Assembly (NCBI GenBank): GCA_031291095.1
Contig: JARLJR010000135.1
Location: 88,321 to 152,320, forward strand
Origin: Legionella sp.
GTDB lineage: Bacteria; Pseudomonadota; Gammaproteobacteria; Legionellales; Legionellaceae
DNA: 64,000 bases
Direction of reading: 5' to 3'
The notes under the pieces: model-generated
Database searches by the model: none
What the model saw: the letters and a program-made list of their open reading frames with translations, nothing else
What the model was told of the DNA's origin: nothing
Position numbers and translations under genes: made by a program
Shown: positions 9,018 to 17,929 of the stretch, one piece after another
How the letters are laid out: every line of letters starts with the position of its first letter
Position numbering within the stretch: position 1 is the stretch's first letter

Positions 9018-11093
9018 CTATGAAATTATTGGCAGCAGTTGTGGTTTCAGTGCGGTAAATAAATAACTTGAGCCGACTTCGGATAAATGATTGTCATCGC
9101 TATAGTAAGGCTCTCCTTGAGCATTCAAAGAATGACAAATCGTCGCCTTACAAAATACCGAGTACGGATCGAAGAAATAGGTTTGTGGATTATGTTGAGC
9201 AAAATATTTTAAAACTTTATTGATATGGCGCGCCTTAATATTTGATTCGGCACGAGTATCAATTTTTGCAAGGCAATTGGTCTTAGATAAACGAGGACGT
9301 GTTAAGCATGCAAAGGGATCTTTAATACCTGCACCAGGAACATCGCCTAAAATAATTAACTTTCTATCCCCAATTAATTGTCGCAATTGGCCAAGCTTAG
9401 CCAATAAGGGCTGGTACTCTTTTCGCTGGCTGCTCATTAAATCAATATGCCATGGTTGTTGATTGCTTAAATCCTTAGCCATTAAAATTTGGAATAACCA
9501 GTATTGAGAAACAATCAAAATTGAATCTGGCTTTTTCTGTAATTGAGCTAAACCATGTTTTAATACATTGGAGCAGATCTTATTCCAATCATCCCCTGGA
9601 GTAGTGCGTGATAAATCAGGAAGAATCAAACAGCTCGAACCGGCCATGTATACGGATTTATGGTAGGGTTTTGCAATTTCATTTGCTAATCCATACTGCA
9701 GCATTTGCGCATGGCTGTCTCCGAGTAAAACAATGTCTGGCGCATCATGCTCTGCTTTATAGGTCCAGCCAAATGGGTAGGCAAAGCCTTGGCCGCCAAA
9801 ATGAGCTTTATGATAATCCAAAGCAATTTGTCCAGGACTAAATTGCGGACCCTCAAGTGCGGGGATCCGCCACAATAAGCCATGACTTAAATACAAAGCA
9901 AATCCGCAACTCGCGGTTAACGCAATGCCTGGAATCCATTTCAGAATCAAAGTACGTTGTGCTTTCGCATCTTGAGTTGGTGTATGTCTGAACCGTTGCT
10001 CAATGAAATAATAACTAAACAGAGCAGCCAATAATGAGCAAAGAATGAGAGCTAACTGTACCCCAATGGTGCTAATTTCTGTGGCGCTTACATAGGAATA
10101 AAATACAAGTATTGGCCAATGAACTAAATACAGTGAATAGCTGATTAGCCCTAAGCCTACGGCAATCTTATTACTAAAAAGCCGTCCCATGTACCTGGCA
10201 TTCCCCCCATAAATAACTAAGGCAGCCCCCAGGGTTGGAATTAACGCATTATACGAAGGAAACAAGGTGTCTTTGCTAAAAGTGAACACAGCATACAGCA
10301 TCATTCCCAAACCGAGAAAACAAGCCAGTTCGCCGAAAAACGACCTCTGTGGTTTGTACTTAATGAGCCAAACCATCAGCCCCCCAATACAAAACTCAAA
10401 AAATCGAAAGGGCATCAAATAAAACAGTGCCGTAAGATAACTCTTTTGGAATAACAAATTTAAACCGAAGCTAATTAAGCCTAAAACAAGAATAGTCAAG
10501 GGCAAAAATCGTTTGTTTAACTTGGTTGCCACCATAAATAAAATAAATGGCCAAATAAAATAAAACTGCTCCTCAACGCCTAAAGACCAGGTATGTAATA
10601 AAGGCTTATAAATTGCGGTCGCATTAAAATAGCCACTTTCAAATAAAAAGAGGCAATTAGAAACTGAAAACGCGGCAGCAGCTATAGAGCGCCCCAAAGC
10701 TCGCAAATGACTTGGTGCTAACAAAATAAGTCCGGCCAGCAGACTACAGAATAAGGTGAAAAAGAGTGCCGGAAAAATACGCTTTATTCTGCGGCAATAA
10801 AAGTTGGTAAAATTAAATGAGCCTGTTTGCTCAACTTCATTAACAATGAGGCGCGTAATTAAAAAGCCGCTAATGACAAAGAAAATATCTACCCCAACGT
10901 AACCGCCGGTAATGTGGGCGACATTAAGGTGAAATAATAATACGGCAATAACTGCGAGGGCTCTTAATCCATCGATGTAACTAATGTATTTATTTTTATT
11001 CTTTGGTAACATCATTAATCCATAATAAGGGCGGTTGCCAGGATGGAGCGTAGCGTAATCCGGGCGATGTTTTCTAACGTTAAATGCATCCAT
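9018..11093 (-). CDS. OafA/YrhL-type membrane O-acyltransferase with C-terminal SGNH domain
   Basis: A 691-residue protein with an N-terminal acyltransferase-3 module of about ten membrane helices: YIDGLRALAVIAVLLFH holds the conserved R, and GGYVGVDIFFVISGFLIT and HTWSLGVEEQFY are family hallmarks. A periplasmic SGNH esterase-fold domain follows (block I VLLGDSHAQML; block V DDNHLSE). Such fusions O-acetylate LPS or other surface glycans. GGAGGAG ten bases before the first ATG supports the start at 11093, yet family homology begins only near Met27/28 (11015/11012) and the intervening residues are encoded by a dispersed repeat, so the true start is uncertain. It lies just upstream of the glycan operon and may decorate its product. 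Confidence 0.88.
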   Translation of the reverse strand: MDAFNVRKHRPDYATLHPGNRPYYGLMMLPKNKNKYISYIDGLRALAVIAVLLFHLNVAHITGGYVGVDIFFVISGFLITRLIVNEVEQTGSFNFTNFYCRRIKRIFPALFFTLFCSLLAGLILLAPSHLRALGRSIAAAAFSVSNCLFLFESGYFNATAIYKPLLHTWSLGVEEQFYFIWPFILFMVATKLNKRFLPLTILVLGLISFGLNLLFQKSYLTALFYLMPFRFFEFCIGGLMVWLIKYKPQRSFFGELACFLGLGMMLYAVFTFSKDTLFPSYNALIPTLGAALVIYGGNARYMGRLFSNKIAVGLGLISYSLYLVHWPILVFYSYVSATEISTIGVQLALILCSLLAALFSYYFIEQRFRHTPTQDAKAQRTLILKWIPGIALTASCGFALYLSHGLLWRIPALEGPQFSPGQIALDYHKAHFGGQGFAYPFGWTYKAEHDAPDIVLLGDSHAQMLQYGLANEIAKPYHKSVYMAGSSCLILPDLSRTTPGDDWNKICSNVLKHGLAQLQKKPDSILIVSQYWLFQILMAKDLSNQQPWHIDLMSSQRKEYQPLLAKLGQLRQLIGDRKLIILGDVPGAGIKDPFACLTRPRLSKTNCLAKIDTRAESNIKARHINKVLKYFAQHNPQTYFFDPYSVFCKATICHSLNAQGEPYYSDDNHLSEVGSSYLFTALKPQLLPIIS
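11038..11064 (-). repeat. Dispersed repeat, family D (copy 1), overlapping the acyltransferase 5' end
   Basis: On the minus strand this reads CCCGGATTACGC, then TACGCTCCATCCTGG. A diverged copy is at 39917-39943 (CCCTGATTACGC..CTTCATCCAGG). Here the repeat would be translated as RPDYATLHPG if the upstream ATG of the acyltransferase is used. Confidence 0.5.
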
Positions 11094-11125
11094 TTAGCAT
11101 GTGCTCCTCCACGCTCACGACCATT

Positions 11126-11157
11126 ACGTCATCCCGAACGCAGTGAGGGATGACGTA
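11126..11157. repeat. Dispersed palindromic repeat, family B (copy 1)
   Basis: Perfect 10-bp inverted ends ACGTCATCCC / GGGATGACGT flank a short centre, GAACGCAGTGA. Related copies are at 27522-27549 and 29633-29660. The unit sits in the gap between two leftward genes, the 550-aa orphan and the acyltransferase, and can fold into a hairpin. Confidence 0.6.
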
Positions 11158-11195
11158 AGTTGGCAGCGAGGGATAGTAGGGGTGGGCAAATACCA

Positions 11196-12848
11196 CTACT
11201 CCTGGCTTAAATGCGTTCTGCGCTCGTGCATTGTTTCCACACTATTAATTACCGTCTGGCGACAAATTTCCTGCATCACAGGAATAGCTTCTAATGCCAC
11301 ACCATCATGAATAGAGTAGGCTATAAGGAAACTATCTCGCCATATTTTTTCATTCATCCGCTCTTTGGATTTCGTCCACAATGCAATCCAGAGGAAATGA
11401 AACTGCCATTTATCTCGATGGTGCTCCATTTCTTCGGTAAATACTTCGGACATTGCATTTTCCAAGTTACAAACACGGATGCCATCAACAAAGCTACTGT
11501 TGTGATTCACTATTTTATCAATTAAAGGATTTTCTATATACCAGGATTCCGTAAAGGCTTTACTTTTTAACCAAGACTTTGAGCGTTGTAAAGACTCAGT
11601 AATTGCATCAGGCGTAAAGGGTGTTATTTGCACACTAAGTTGTTCAAACATATCCTCTAAATTTAATTTATGTGGGCGTAAGCGCAAACCTAATAGCTCT
11701 TGAATTTCTAAAAAATGCACATGCGGAATATCATCATGCGCAATGGTTTCTGCCAAGAAATGCTCTACCATCATAATGAAATAGGGTAAATCAACATCAC
11801 GTAAGGTGACATTTTCATCAAAAGCCTGGCCATAATAATCTTTCACTTCCTTTGCACTAACAACCGGCGTCACCCATGCATCTTTAATGCCTATATTGTA
11901 CTTTAGTAATAAACCACAAAGTCGGTTTTTTCTATTTTGGCGTGCATGAATAAAAATACCTTGGGCTCCGGTGCCATCGATTTCCGTAGCCTTAATGCGC
12001 GCAGTGGCTTTTTCACTCTCTGGAGTAAACACCACTCCTTTTTTACGTTGAATTTTTATCCAGCTATTAAATAAGGGATGATAACGTTCCGGATACCAAT
12101 ACATTATATTTTGCAATCGCGATAAGGAAGCGGAAGAAAAGGTAACCTGATCGATAATTTGCCCCAATGTTGTAATCGCAATATCCCTCACATCGGCTTT
12201 TGGATGCAACAAGGTAAATAGCGCGATATCCGCGCCCTCTTCAATACTGTATAAGTCAATAATTAAATCAGTGAAAAAGTCAGCGGGCATTGCATAGCTT
12301 TGGGCGAAAAAATTTTCTGCTATTTCAAAAACACTGAGGTCAGATAGCTCATGAATTAAATCGCGAATTGCATCTAGGTGTGAAGGTAGCTCTTCGCCGT
12401 TAAGTAATTCGTCCTCAACGCGATCTTCTTCTTGATTTGCTAAATCAAAATAAGCATTTTTTAATTCATCACTTAATTCTACATGCGCTTCATAGAAGGA
12501 ATTTAAAATGGGCAACCAAAAGCTCAAACTGTGTTTTTGCGAATAAATAAGTTCTGCCAAATGGCCCATCAAATTCAATAAGACCTTTGCACTTAATTTA
12601 TTATTGCCATCAGCAGCGCCTTGCAGCTGAGCCACACAAATATCTAAAGCAAAAACGCAGGCCGAATAAACAGCAAGCCCCTCTTCCAGGCTTTCATCAA
12701 GATTATTAATAATATCAACGAGTTTAAAAGAGAGTTCGGGTTGTTGAAAAAACAGCATATATAATTGAGGATCAGGATCCGCCTTTTGCTCAATTAATGT
12801 TGCCATCTCCGTAAGTAAACGTTGCAATTCTACCGAATCATTGGTCAT
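11196..12848 (-). CDS. Orphan 550-aa protein, probably all-helical
   Basis: I do not recognise a family. The protein is acidic and almost entirely predicted helix, with leucine-rich stretches and a HEAT-like segment near residues 230-265 (LFTLLHPKADVRDIAITTLGQ), followed by an aromatic-rich stretch (NIMYWYPERYHPLFNSW). The N-terminal half contains an acidic linker (NQEEDRVEDELLNGEE). There is no signal peptide or membrane span. Its ATG overlaps the yciA stop by four bases, so the two are translationally coupled. A conserved cytosolic protein of unknown role is the safe description. Confidence 0.8.
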   Translation of the reverse strand: MTNDSVELQRLLTEMATLIEQKADPDPQLYMLFFQQPELSFKLVDIINNLDESLEEGLAVYSACVFALDICVAQLQGAADGNNKLSAKVLLNLMGHLAELIYSQKHSLSFWLPILNSFYEAHVELSDELKNAYFDLANQEEDRVEDELLNGEELPSHLDAIRDLIHELSDLSVFEIAENFFAQSYAMPADFFTDLIIDLYSIEEGADIALFTLLHPKADVRDIAITTLGQIIDQVTFSSASLSRLQNIMYWYPERYHPLFNSWIKIQRKKGVVFTPESEKATARIKATEIDGTGAQGIFIHARQNRKNRLCGLLLKYNIGIKDAWVTPVVSAKEVKDYYGQAFDENVTLRDVDLPYFIMMVEHFLAETIAHDDIPHVHFLEIQELLGLRLRPHKLNLEDMFEQLSVQITPFTPDAITESLQRSKSWLKSKAFTESWYIENPLIDKIVNHNSSFVDGIRVCNLENAMSEVFTEEMEHHRDKWQFHFLWIALWTKSKERMNEKIWRDSFLIAYSIHDGVALEAIPVMQEICRQTVINSVETMHERRTHLSQE

Positions 12849-13228
12849 ATTATTTTAGGCACCGGTCTTGATTTTCCATGTTCATCAATAGCGACAAAAA
12901 TAAAAACACCTTCAGTCACTTGATAGGGTTCGCTTTGCGTTGCAGGCAAAGCCCATACTTCTACATTCATGGTCATGGAGGTGGTGCCCTGTTTAACCAG
13001 GGTAACATAACAACTGATTAAATCGCCTACATGAACAGGTTTTAAAAACGACATTGAATGAATAGAAACGGTTGCTACCCTCCCAACAGCGAGCTTTTTT
13101 GCCAAAACACCTGCGGCTAAGTCCATTTGCGATACGATCCAACCACCAAATATGTCACCGTTTGCATTCGTGTTGGCAGGCATCGCCAAAGTTTGGATGG
13201 TTAATTCGCCTTTTGGGGAATATGTCAT
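12845..13228 (-). CDS. yciA: Acyl-CoA thioesterase YciA
   Basis: A 127-residue single hotdog-fold protein. ANTNANGDIFGGWIVSQMD contains the Asn-Gly-Asp and central-helix pattern of YciA thioesterases, which hydrolyse short- to long-chain acyl-CoAs. VATVSIHSMSFLKPVHVGDL is the second conserved stretch. The length matches the family (about 130 aa). It heads a two-gene unit with the overlapping 550-aa orphan. Confidence 0.88.
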   Translation of the reverse strand: MTYSPKGELTIQTLAMPANTNANGDIFGGWIVSQMDLAAGVLAKKLAVGRVATVSIHSMSFLKPVHVGDLISCYVTLVKQGTTSMTMNVEVWALPATQSEPYQVTEGVFIFVAIDEHGKSRPVPKII

Positions 13229-13257
13229 TGAGTTCCACCACTTATTAGTTATTTAGG

Positions 13258-13276
13258 TTGGGCTTTGGCCCAGTAC
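13258..13276. repeat. Short REP-like hairpin, family E (copy 1)
   Basis: GGTTGGGCTTTGGCCCA folds as GGGC-TTTG-GCCC. It resembles the REP-like elements at 38342-38366, 52234-52263 and 57354-57421. It is in the 187-bp gap between yciA and tex. Confidence 0.4.
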
Positions 13277-13345
13277 GTCAACGCGAACGATGGGAAAGCA
13301 TCTTCTGAATGAGGCATAGATTCTATAAATTAATATCGTGCTACG

Positions 13346-13383
13346 TTCAGAAGACTCTTCGTCGTAAACTACTCAGGATGGCG
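13346..13383 (-). repeat. Dispersed intergenic repeat, family A (copy 2)
   Basis: Read on the minus strand: CGCCATCCTGAGTAGTTTACGACGAAGAGTCTTCTGAA. This is the best preserved of the three family-A copies in the window. Confidence 0.55.
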
Positions 13384-13389
13384 TACTTT

Positions 13390-13413
13390 TTAAGGGCTGC
13401 ATGCAGCCCTTAA
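13390..13413 (-). terminator. Perfect 24-bp palindrome at the tex 3' end
   Basis: TTAAGGGCTGCA and its exact complement meet with no spacer, allowing a GGGCTG-CATG-CAGCCC hairpin. It begins 3 bp beyond the tex stop. Read leftward the stem is followed by A residues rather than U, so efficient intrinsic termination of tex is doubtful; it would look better as a terminator in the rightward direction. Confidence 0.4.
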
Positions 13414-13415
13414 TT

Positions 13416-15761
13416 TTAATTACGCTTTAACTTCGCTAACGCATCTGCCATAGCCGTGTTAAACACCGTCTTTTTCACTGGTTCGGCCTTTTTAGCCATC
13501 TCAGGTTTCTTACGATGTTCTTGTCTTGCTCCCTCGTGTTGCTTTTTCGCCTCTGGAGCCTTCGCTTTTTTCTTAACAACGGGTGCAGTAGATTCCTCTT
13601 CCAAACGCATGCTTAAACCAATACGCTTGCGCTCTTTGTCTACTTCAACCACTTTGACCGTAACGATATCACCCGCTTTAACTACTGTGCGTGGATCGGT
13701 AATAAATTTATTGGTCATCGCTGAAATATGAACCAAACCATCTTGGTGAACCCCAATATCAACAAAGGCACCAAAGTTAGTGACATTACTCACCACACCT
13801 TCCAAAATCATTCCTTCGTGTAAATGTGCAATGTCTTCAACACCTTCTTTAAATTGTGCTGTTTTAAACTCGGGTCTAGGATCACGGCCTGGTTTTTCCA
13901 ATTCGCGTAATACGTCTCGAATTGTTGGTAGACCGTATTGGTCATCAACGAATTGTGCCGCATTCACACTGGTTAAGGCGTCTTTATTGCCAATAAGCTC
14001 TAAAATTGCGACCTTTTTATCCGCAATAATTTTTTCTACTAATGGATAGGCCTCTGGATGAACACAAGATGCATCCAACGGATTATCGCCATTCATAATG
14101 CGTAAGAACCCAGCTGCTTGCTGGAATGCTTTTTCACCCATACGGCTAACATTCTTCAACTGCATGCGGTTACTAAACGCACCATGTTCATCTCGATATT
14201 GAACAATATTCTTCGCTAAAGTCTCGTTTAAACCAGAGATATGCGATAACAGTGCTGCGGAAGCAGTATTAACATCCACACCAACCGCATTCACACAATC
14301 CTCAACAACCCCTTCGAGGCTGCGCGCTAAACGGGCTTGGTTTACATCGTGTTGATACTGACCAACACCAATAGACTTCGCTTCAATTTTTACTAATTCC
14401 GCCAAAGGATCTTGTAAACGACGAGCAATAGAAACCGCTCCGCGCAAGGTCACATCCAAATCAGGGAATTCTTTTGCTGCAACTTCAGAAGCAGAGTAAA
14501 CGGAAGCTCCCGCTTCACTAACTACGATTTTAGTCAGTTTTAAGTCTGGGTACATTTTAATTAAGTCAGCGACTAAACGTTCTGTTTCGCGTGAACCGGT
14601 TCCATTACCAATACTCATTAAATTCACTTGATGCTTTGCAGCAAGCTTAGCCAGATCAGTAATTGATTGATGCCATTCGTTTTGTGGTGCAAATGGATAA
14701 ATAACAGAAAAATCCAAAAGCTTTCCAGTAGCGTTTACCACAACTACTTTCACCCCAGTTCTGATACCCGGATCAAGACCAATGGTGATTTGTGGACCCG
14801 CAGGAGCTGCAAGGAGTAAATCGCGTAAGTTTCTGGAAAATACTTTGATGGCTTCTTCATCGGCCATTTCACGTAACCGAGTCAATAATTCCAACTCGAG
14901 TTTGGTGAATAACTTCACTTTCCACGTTAAACGAACGGTTTCTAATAACCATGGATCCGCGGCTCTTTGTTGATCAGTAATCTTAAAATGAGCTGCGACT
15001 TTAGTTTCGCCATAAGCCAAATCAGCCTCAGGCAAGGTCAGGCTAACTTGTAATACACTTTCTCGACGGCCACGAAATAAAGCTAAAGCACGATGAGAAG
15101 GGATTTTCTTAATGGGTTCTTCGTACTCAAAGTAATCTGCAAATTTATTCACAGTTTCTTTTTTCTTCGAGCTACCCACGGATTTCACAACAGCATGCTG
15201 CCATAAGTATTCTCGTAATTCATTAATTAAGTCCGCGTCTTCAGCAAAATGCTCCATTAATATGTGACGAGCACCTTCAAGAGCTGCTTTAGCATCTTCG
15301 ACACCAACCTCAGCATTAATAAACTGCACCGCATGTGCATCTGGATCCAAAGAAGGATCATTCCATAATGCATCCGCTAATGGTTGCAGGCCTGCTTCCA
15401 CGGCGATTTGCGCTTTAGTGCGGCGTTTCGGTCTATAAGGCAGATATAAATCTTCAAGACGCGTTTTAGTGTCTGCAGCAAGAATGCTTTTCTCTAACTC
15501 TGGAGTTAATTTTTCTTGTTCACGAATGGACTGCAAGACGACTTCACGACGTTCATCCAATTCACGCAAATAAAGTAAACGTTCAGCAAGAAAACGCAAT
15601 TGCGAATCGTCCAATCCTTCAGTAGCCTCTTTACGATAACGTGCAATAAAAGGCACTGTTGCTCCCTCATCCAGCAACCGAATCGCTGTTTCAACCTGCG
15701 CAACTTTAACCTTAAGTTCTTGCGCAATAATTGACGCTGACGTCAACATTTCTTGAGTCAT
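13416..15761 (-). CDS. tex: RNA-binding transcription accessory protein Tex
   Basis: A 781-residue Tex protein. The N-terminal helical region ([23 protein letters not shown]) is the Tex signature; a YqgF-like RNase H fold follows ([18 protein letters not shown]); then helix-hairpin-helix repeats ([19 protein letters not shown]) and a C-terminal S1 domain around residues 650-720 ([21 protein letters not shown]). A lysine-rich tail (about 720-781) is typical. Tex binds nucleic acids and influences transcription. It starts 38 bp beyond the glmS stop on the same strand and could be read through from it. Confidence 0.95.
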   Translation of the reverse strand: MTQEMLTSASIIAQELKVKVAQVETAIRLLDEGATVPFIARYRKEATEGLDDSQLRFLAERLLYLRELDERREVVLQSIREQEKLTPELEKSILAADTKTRLEDLYLPYRPKRRTKAQIAVEAGLQPLADALWNDPSLDPDAHAVQFINAEVGVEDAKAALEGARHILMEHFAEDADLINELREYLWQHAVVKSVGSSKKKETVNKFADYFEYEEPIKKIPSHRALALFRGRRESVLQVSLTLPEADLAYGETKVAAHFKITDQQRAADPWLLETVRLTWKVKLFTKLELELLTRLREMADEEAIKVFSRNLRDLLLAAPAGPQITIGLDPGIRTGVKVVVVNATGKLLDFSVIYPFAPQNEWHQSITDLAKLAAKHQVNLMSIGNGTGSRETERLVADLIKMYPDLKLTKIVVSEAGASVYSASEVAAKEFPDLDVTLRGAVSIARRLQDPLAELVKIEAKSIGVGQYQHDVNQARLARSLEGVVEDCVNAVGVDVNTASAALLSHISGLNETLAKNIVQYRDEHGAFSNRMQLKNVSRMGEKAFQQAAGFLRIMNGDNPLDASCVHPEAYPLVEKIIADKKVAILELIGNKDALTSVNAAQFVDDQYGLPTIRDVLRELEKPGRDPRPEFKTAQFKEGVEDIAHLHEGMILEGVVSNVTNFGAFVDIGVHQDGLVHISAMTNKFITDPRTVVKAGDIVTVKVVEVDKERKRIGLSMRLEEESTAPVVKKKAKAPEAKKQHEGARQEHRKKPEMAKKAEPVKKTVFNTAMADALAKLKRN

Positions 15762-15799
15762 TTACATCCCCGAATACATGATAAAAATTCGCGACATTA

Positions 15800-17614
15800 T
15801 TACTCAACAGTTACCGATTTGGCAAGGTTACGTGGTTGATCCACATCCGTACCTTTTGCAACGGCAACATGATAAGCTAATAACTGCAACGGAATTGTGT
15901 ACACTATAGGCGCAATCCAAGAACCGCAAGGAGCAACCTTAATTAAACGTGCTCCGCTTGCCTTCCAAGTATGCGCTCCATCCACAAAAACAAACAACTG
16001 ACCACCTCGCGCACTCACCTCATGCAAATTAGATTTTAATTTATCTAAAAGCTCATCATTAGGTGCAACAGCAATAACGGGCATGTCTTCATCAACCAAA
16101 GCTAAAGGTCCATGCTTTAACTCTCCGGAAGGATAAGCTTCGGCATGAATGTATGAAATTTCTTTGAGCTTTAGTGCCCCTTCCAATGCGACAGGATATT
16201 GCACGCCACGTCCCAAAAATAGGGTATGAGCTTTATTAACAAACAAGGCCGATAACTCTTCGATTTCGTTGTTCATTTGCAATACCTGCTCACAGCATCG
16301 TGGCAATTCTTGTAATTGTGCAATGACTTCTTCTGCTCGCTGATCATGGCAAAGAGCTGCTGACAACATCAAAAATGCAGCTAATTGGGTAGTAAACGCT
16401 TTGGTAGACGCAACGCCAATTTCAATGCCCGCGCGAGTTAAAAAGACACAGTCAGCTTCTCGCACTAAGGTACTGGTTGCCACATTACAAATTGCCAGGC
16501 TAGCAAGATAATTTAAGGATTTTGCTTTAGTTAATGCCGCCAGCGTATCTGCTGTTTCCCCTGACTGAGATACGGTAATAAATAGGGTATCCCTAGGGAC
16601 AACCACATCGCGATAGCGGTATTCACTAGCAATTTCAACTTGCGTTGGTAAGCCTGCTAAGGATTCCAACCAATATTTAGCAACCAAACCCGCATGATAA
16701 CTAGTTCCACAGGCAACAATATGAATTTGTTTCACTAAAGGAAATACATGAGACGCACGTTCACCAAAGCTAGACCTGAGTACCTCCAGGCTATTTACAC
16801 GCCCTTCAACAGTATCGGTTAGCACTTTGGACTGCTCAAAAATCTCTTTGAGCATGAAATGGCGATATTGCCCTTTACTCACGATTTCTGCATCATTGCT
16901 TAACAAATGAGTTGGGCGTTCCACTGGGACTCTAGATGCATTGTAAATAGTAACTTGCTTGGTCGTAATAAAAGCGCTATCACCTTCTTCGAGATACAAG
17001 ACCGATTGAGCAAAAGATTTTAATGCCAAACCATCTGAGGCGATAAAATTCTCACCAATACCTAAGCCAATAACCAAAGGGCTACCCTTACGCACAGCAA
17101 CTAACTCAAACGGGCGCTGCTGGTGGATAACGCCAAAAGCAAAAGCGCCATGCATTTCAGCTGCCGCAGTTTGTACTGCTTCTAATAAATTTTCAGATTT
17201 AAGATAATAATAATGAACTAAATGCGCCGCGACTTCAGTATCGGTTTCTGAAGTAAACACATAACCTTTAGCCATTAATTCCTGGCGTAACTGATCATGG
17301 TTTTCAATAATACCATTATGAACAAGAGCAATCTCACCATGTGATAAATGTGGATGAGCATTCAGCTCTGAGGGCTTACCATGCGTTGCCCAACGGGTAT
17401 GTGCAATTCCAGTATTCCCCGAAATGGCAGTTTCCAACATGGCATCAGCCAAGTTTTGCACCTTTCCTTGAATTCTGACGCGCTTCAAATGCGAATTGCC
17501 ATCAATTACCGCAATTCCTGCAGAGTCATAACCACGGTATTCCAAACGCCGCAAACCTTCCAATAAGACCTTACTGATATCCCTTTCTGAAACAGCACCC
17601 ATAATTCCGCACAT
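15800..17614 (-). CDS. glmS: Glutamine-fructose-6-phosphate aminotransferase (isomerising)
   Basis: GlmS makes glucosamine-6-phosphate, the entry to UDP-GlcNAc for peptidoglycan and LPS. The ATG at 17614 gives MCGIMGAV with the catalytic Cys directly after Met; AGGAG lies about six bases upstream, and the adjacent in-frame GTG at 17617 would spoil Cys1. The protein (604 aa) has the glutaminase domain (HTRWATHGKPSELNAHPH, HNGIIENH) and two SIS isomerase domains (SQSGETADTLAAL; HAEAYPSGELKHGPLALVD), ending DQPRNLAKSVTVE as expected. No glmS ribozyme-like structure is evident upstream, consistent with this being a Gram-negative gene. Confidence 0.96.
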   Translation of the reverse strand: MCGIMGAVSERDISKVLLEGLRRLEYRGYDSAGIAVIDGNSHLKRVRIQGKVQNLADAMLETAISGNTGIAHTRWATHGKPSELNAHPHLSHGEIALVHNGIIENHDQLRQELMAKGYVFTSETDTEVAAHLVHYYYLKSENLLEAVQTAAAEMHGAFAFGVIHQQRPFELVAVRKGSPLVIGLGIGENFIASDGLALKSFAQSVLYLEEGDSAFITTKQVTIYNASRVPVERPTHLLSNDAEIVSKGQYRHFMLKEIFEQSKVLTDTVEGRVNSLEVLRSSFGERASHVFPLVKQIHIVACGTSYHAGLVAKYWLESLAGLPTQVEIASEYRYRDVVVPRDTLFITVSQSGETADTLAALTKAKSLNYLASLAICNVATSTLVREADCVFLTRAGIEIGVASTKAFTTQLAAFLMLSAALCHDQRAEEVIAQLQELPRCCEQVLQMNNEIEELSALFVNKAHTLFLGRGVQYPVALEGALKLKEISYIHAEAYPSGELKHGPLALVDEDMPVIAVAPNDELLDKLKSNLHEVSARGGQLFVFVDGAHTWKASGARLIKVAPCGSWIAPIVYTIPLQLLAYHVAVAKGTDVDQPRNLAKSVTVE

Positions 17615-17617
17615 CAC

Positions 17618-17882
17618 CAGCTCCTCATGTTAACACGGGCTAACATATAATATTCCCAAAGATTCTCATCGCGCGATTGTGCTTTACGCCCAAGGCGAAA
17701 AAACAGTCCACACCAAACCAAGCATTGTAAAGTATCTTGGGGATAAGTAGAAAAAAGACCAGAATTATGCCACAAACATCTCCAAAAAGAACTAAGCCTA
17801 TTTATGTCATAAGGGTAATTTTAGAACAGAATGAGAATTAATCCACAAAAAGGCAAGAATTTTGGAAGCTATTGCAACATAA
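17618..17882 (-). other. Gap with glmS upstream region
   Basis: The 312-bp gap between glmS and plaC holds no convincing gene. Close to glmS (17640-17665, minus strand) is an AT-rich patch containing GGGAATATTATATG that could supply a -10 element; no clear -35 partner was identified. The rest is AT-rich sequence leading to the plaC terminator. Confidence 0.3.
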
Positions 17883-17918
17883 AGCTCAGATTAGGGTGCA
17901 TTTCCCCTAACCTGAGCT
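17883..17918 (-). terminator. Terminator hairpin of plaC
   Basis: Fourteen-base arms (AGCTCAGATTAGGG / CCCTAACCTGAGCT, one mismatch) around an 8-base loop lie 12 bp beyond the plaC stop. Read leftward, the sequence after the stem begins TTTATGTTGC, so the U tract is short but the stem is long. Confidence 0.65.
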
Positions 17919-17929
17919 ACCCCACCTAA

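Noticed and set aside
17618-17882. glmS ribozyme or riboswitch upstream of glmS
   Set aside because: No double-pseudoknot-like arrangement seen and the element is typical of Firmicutes.
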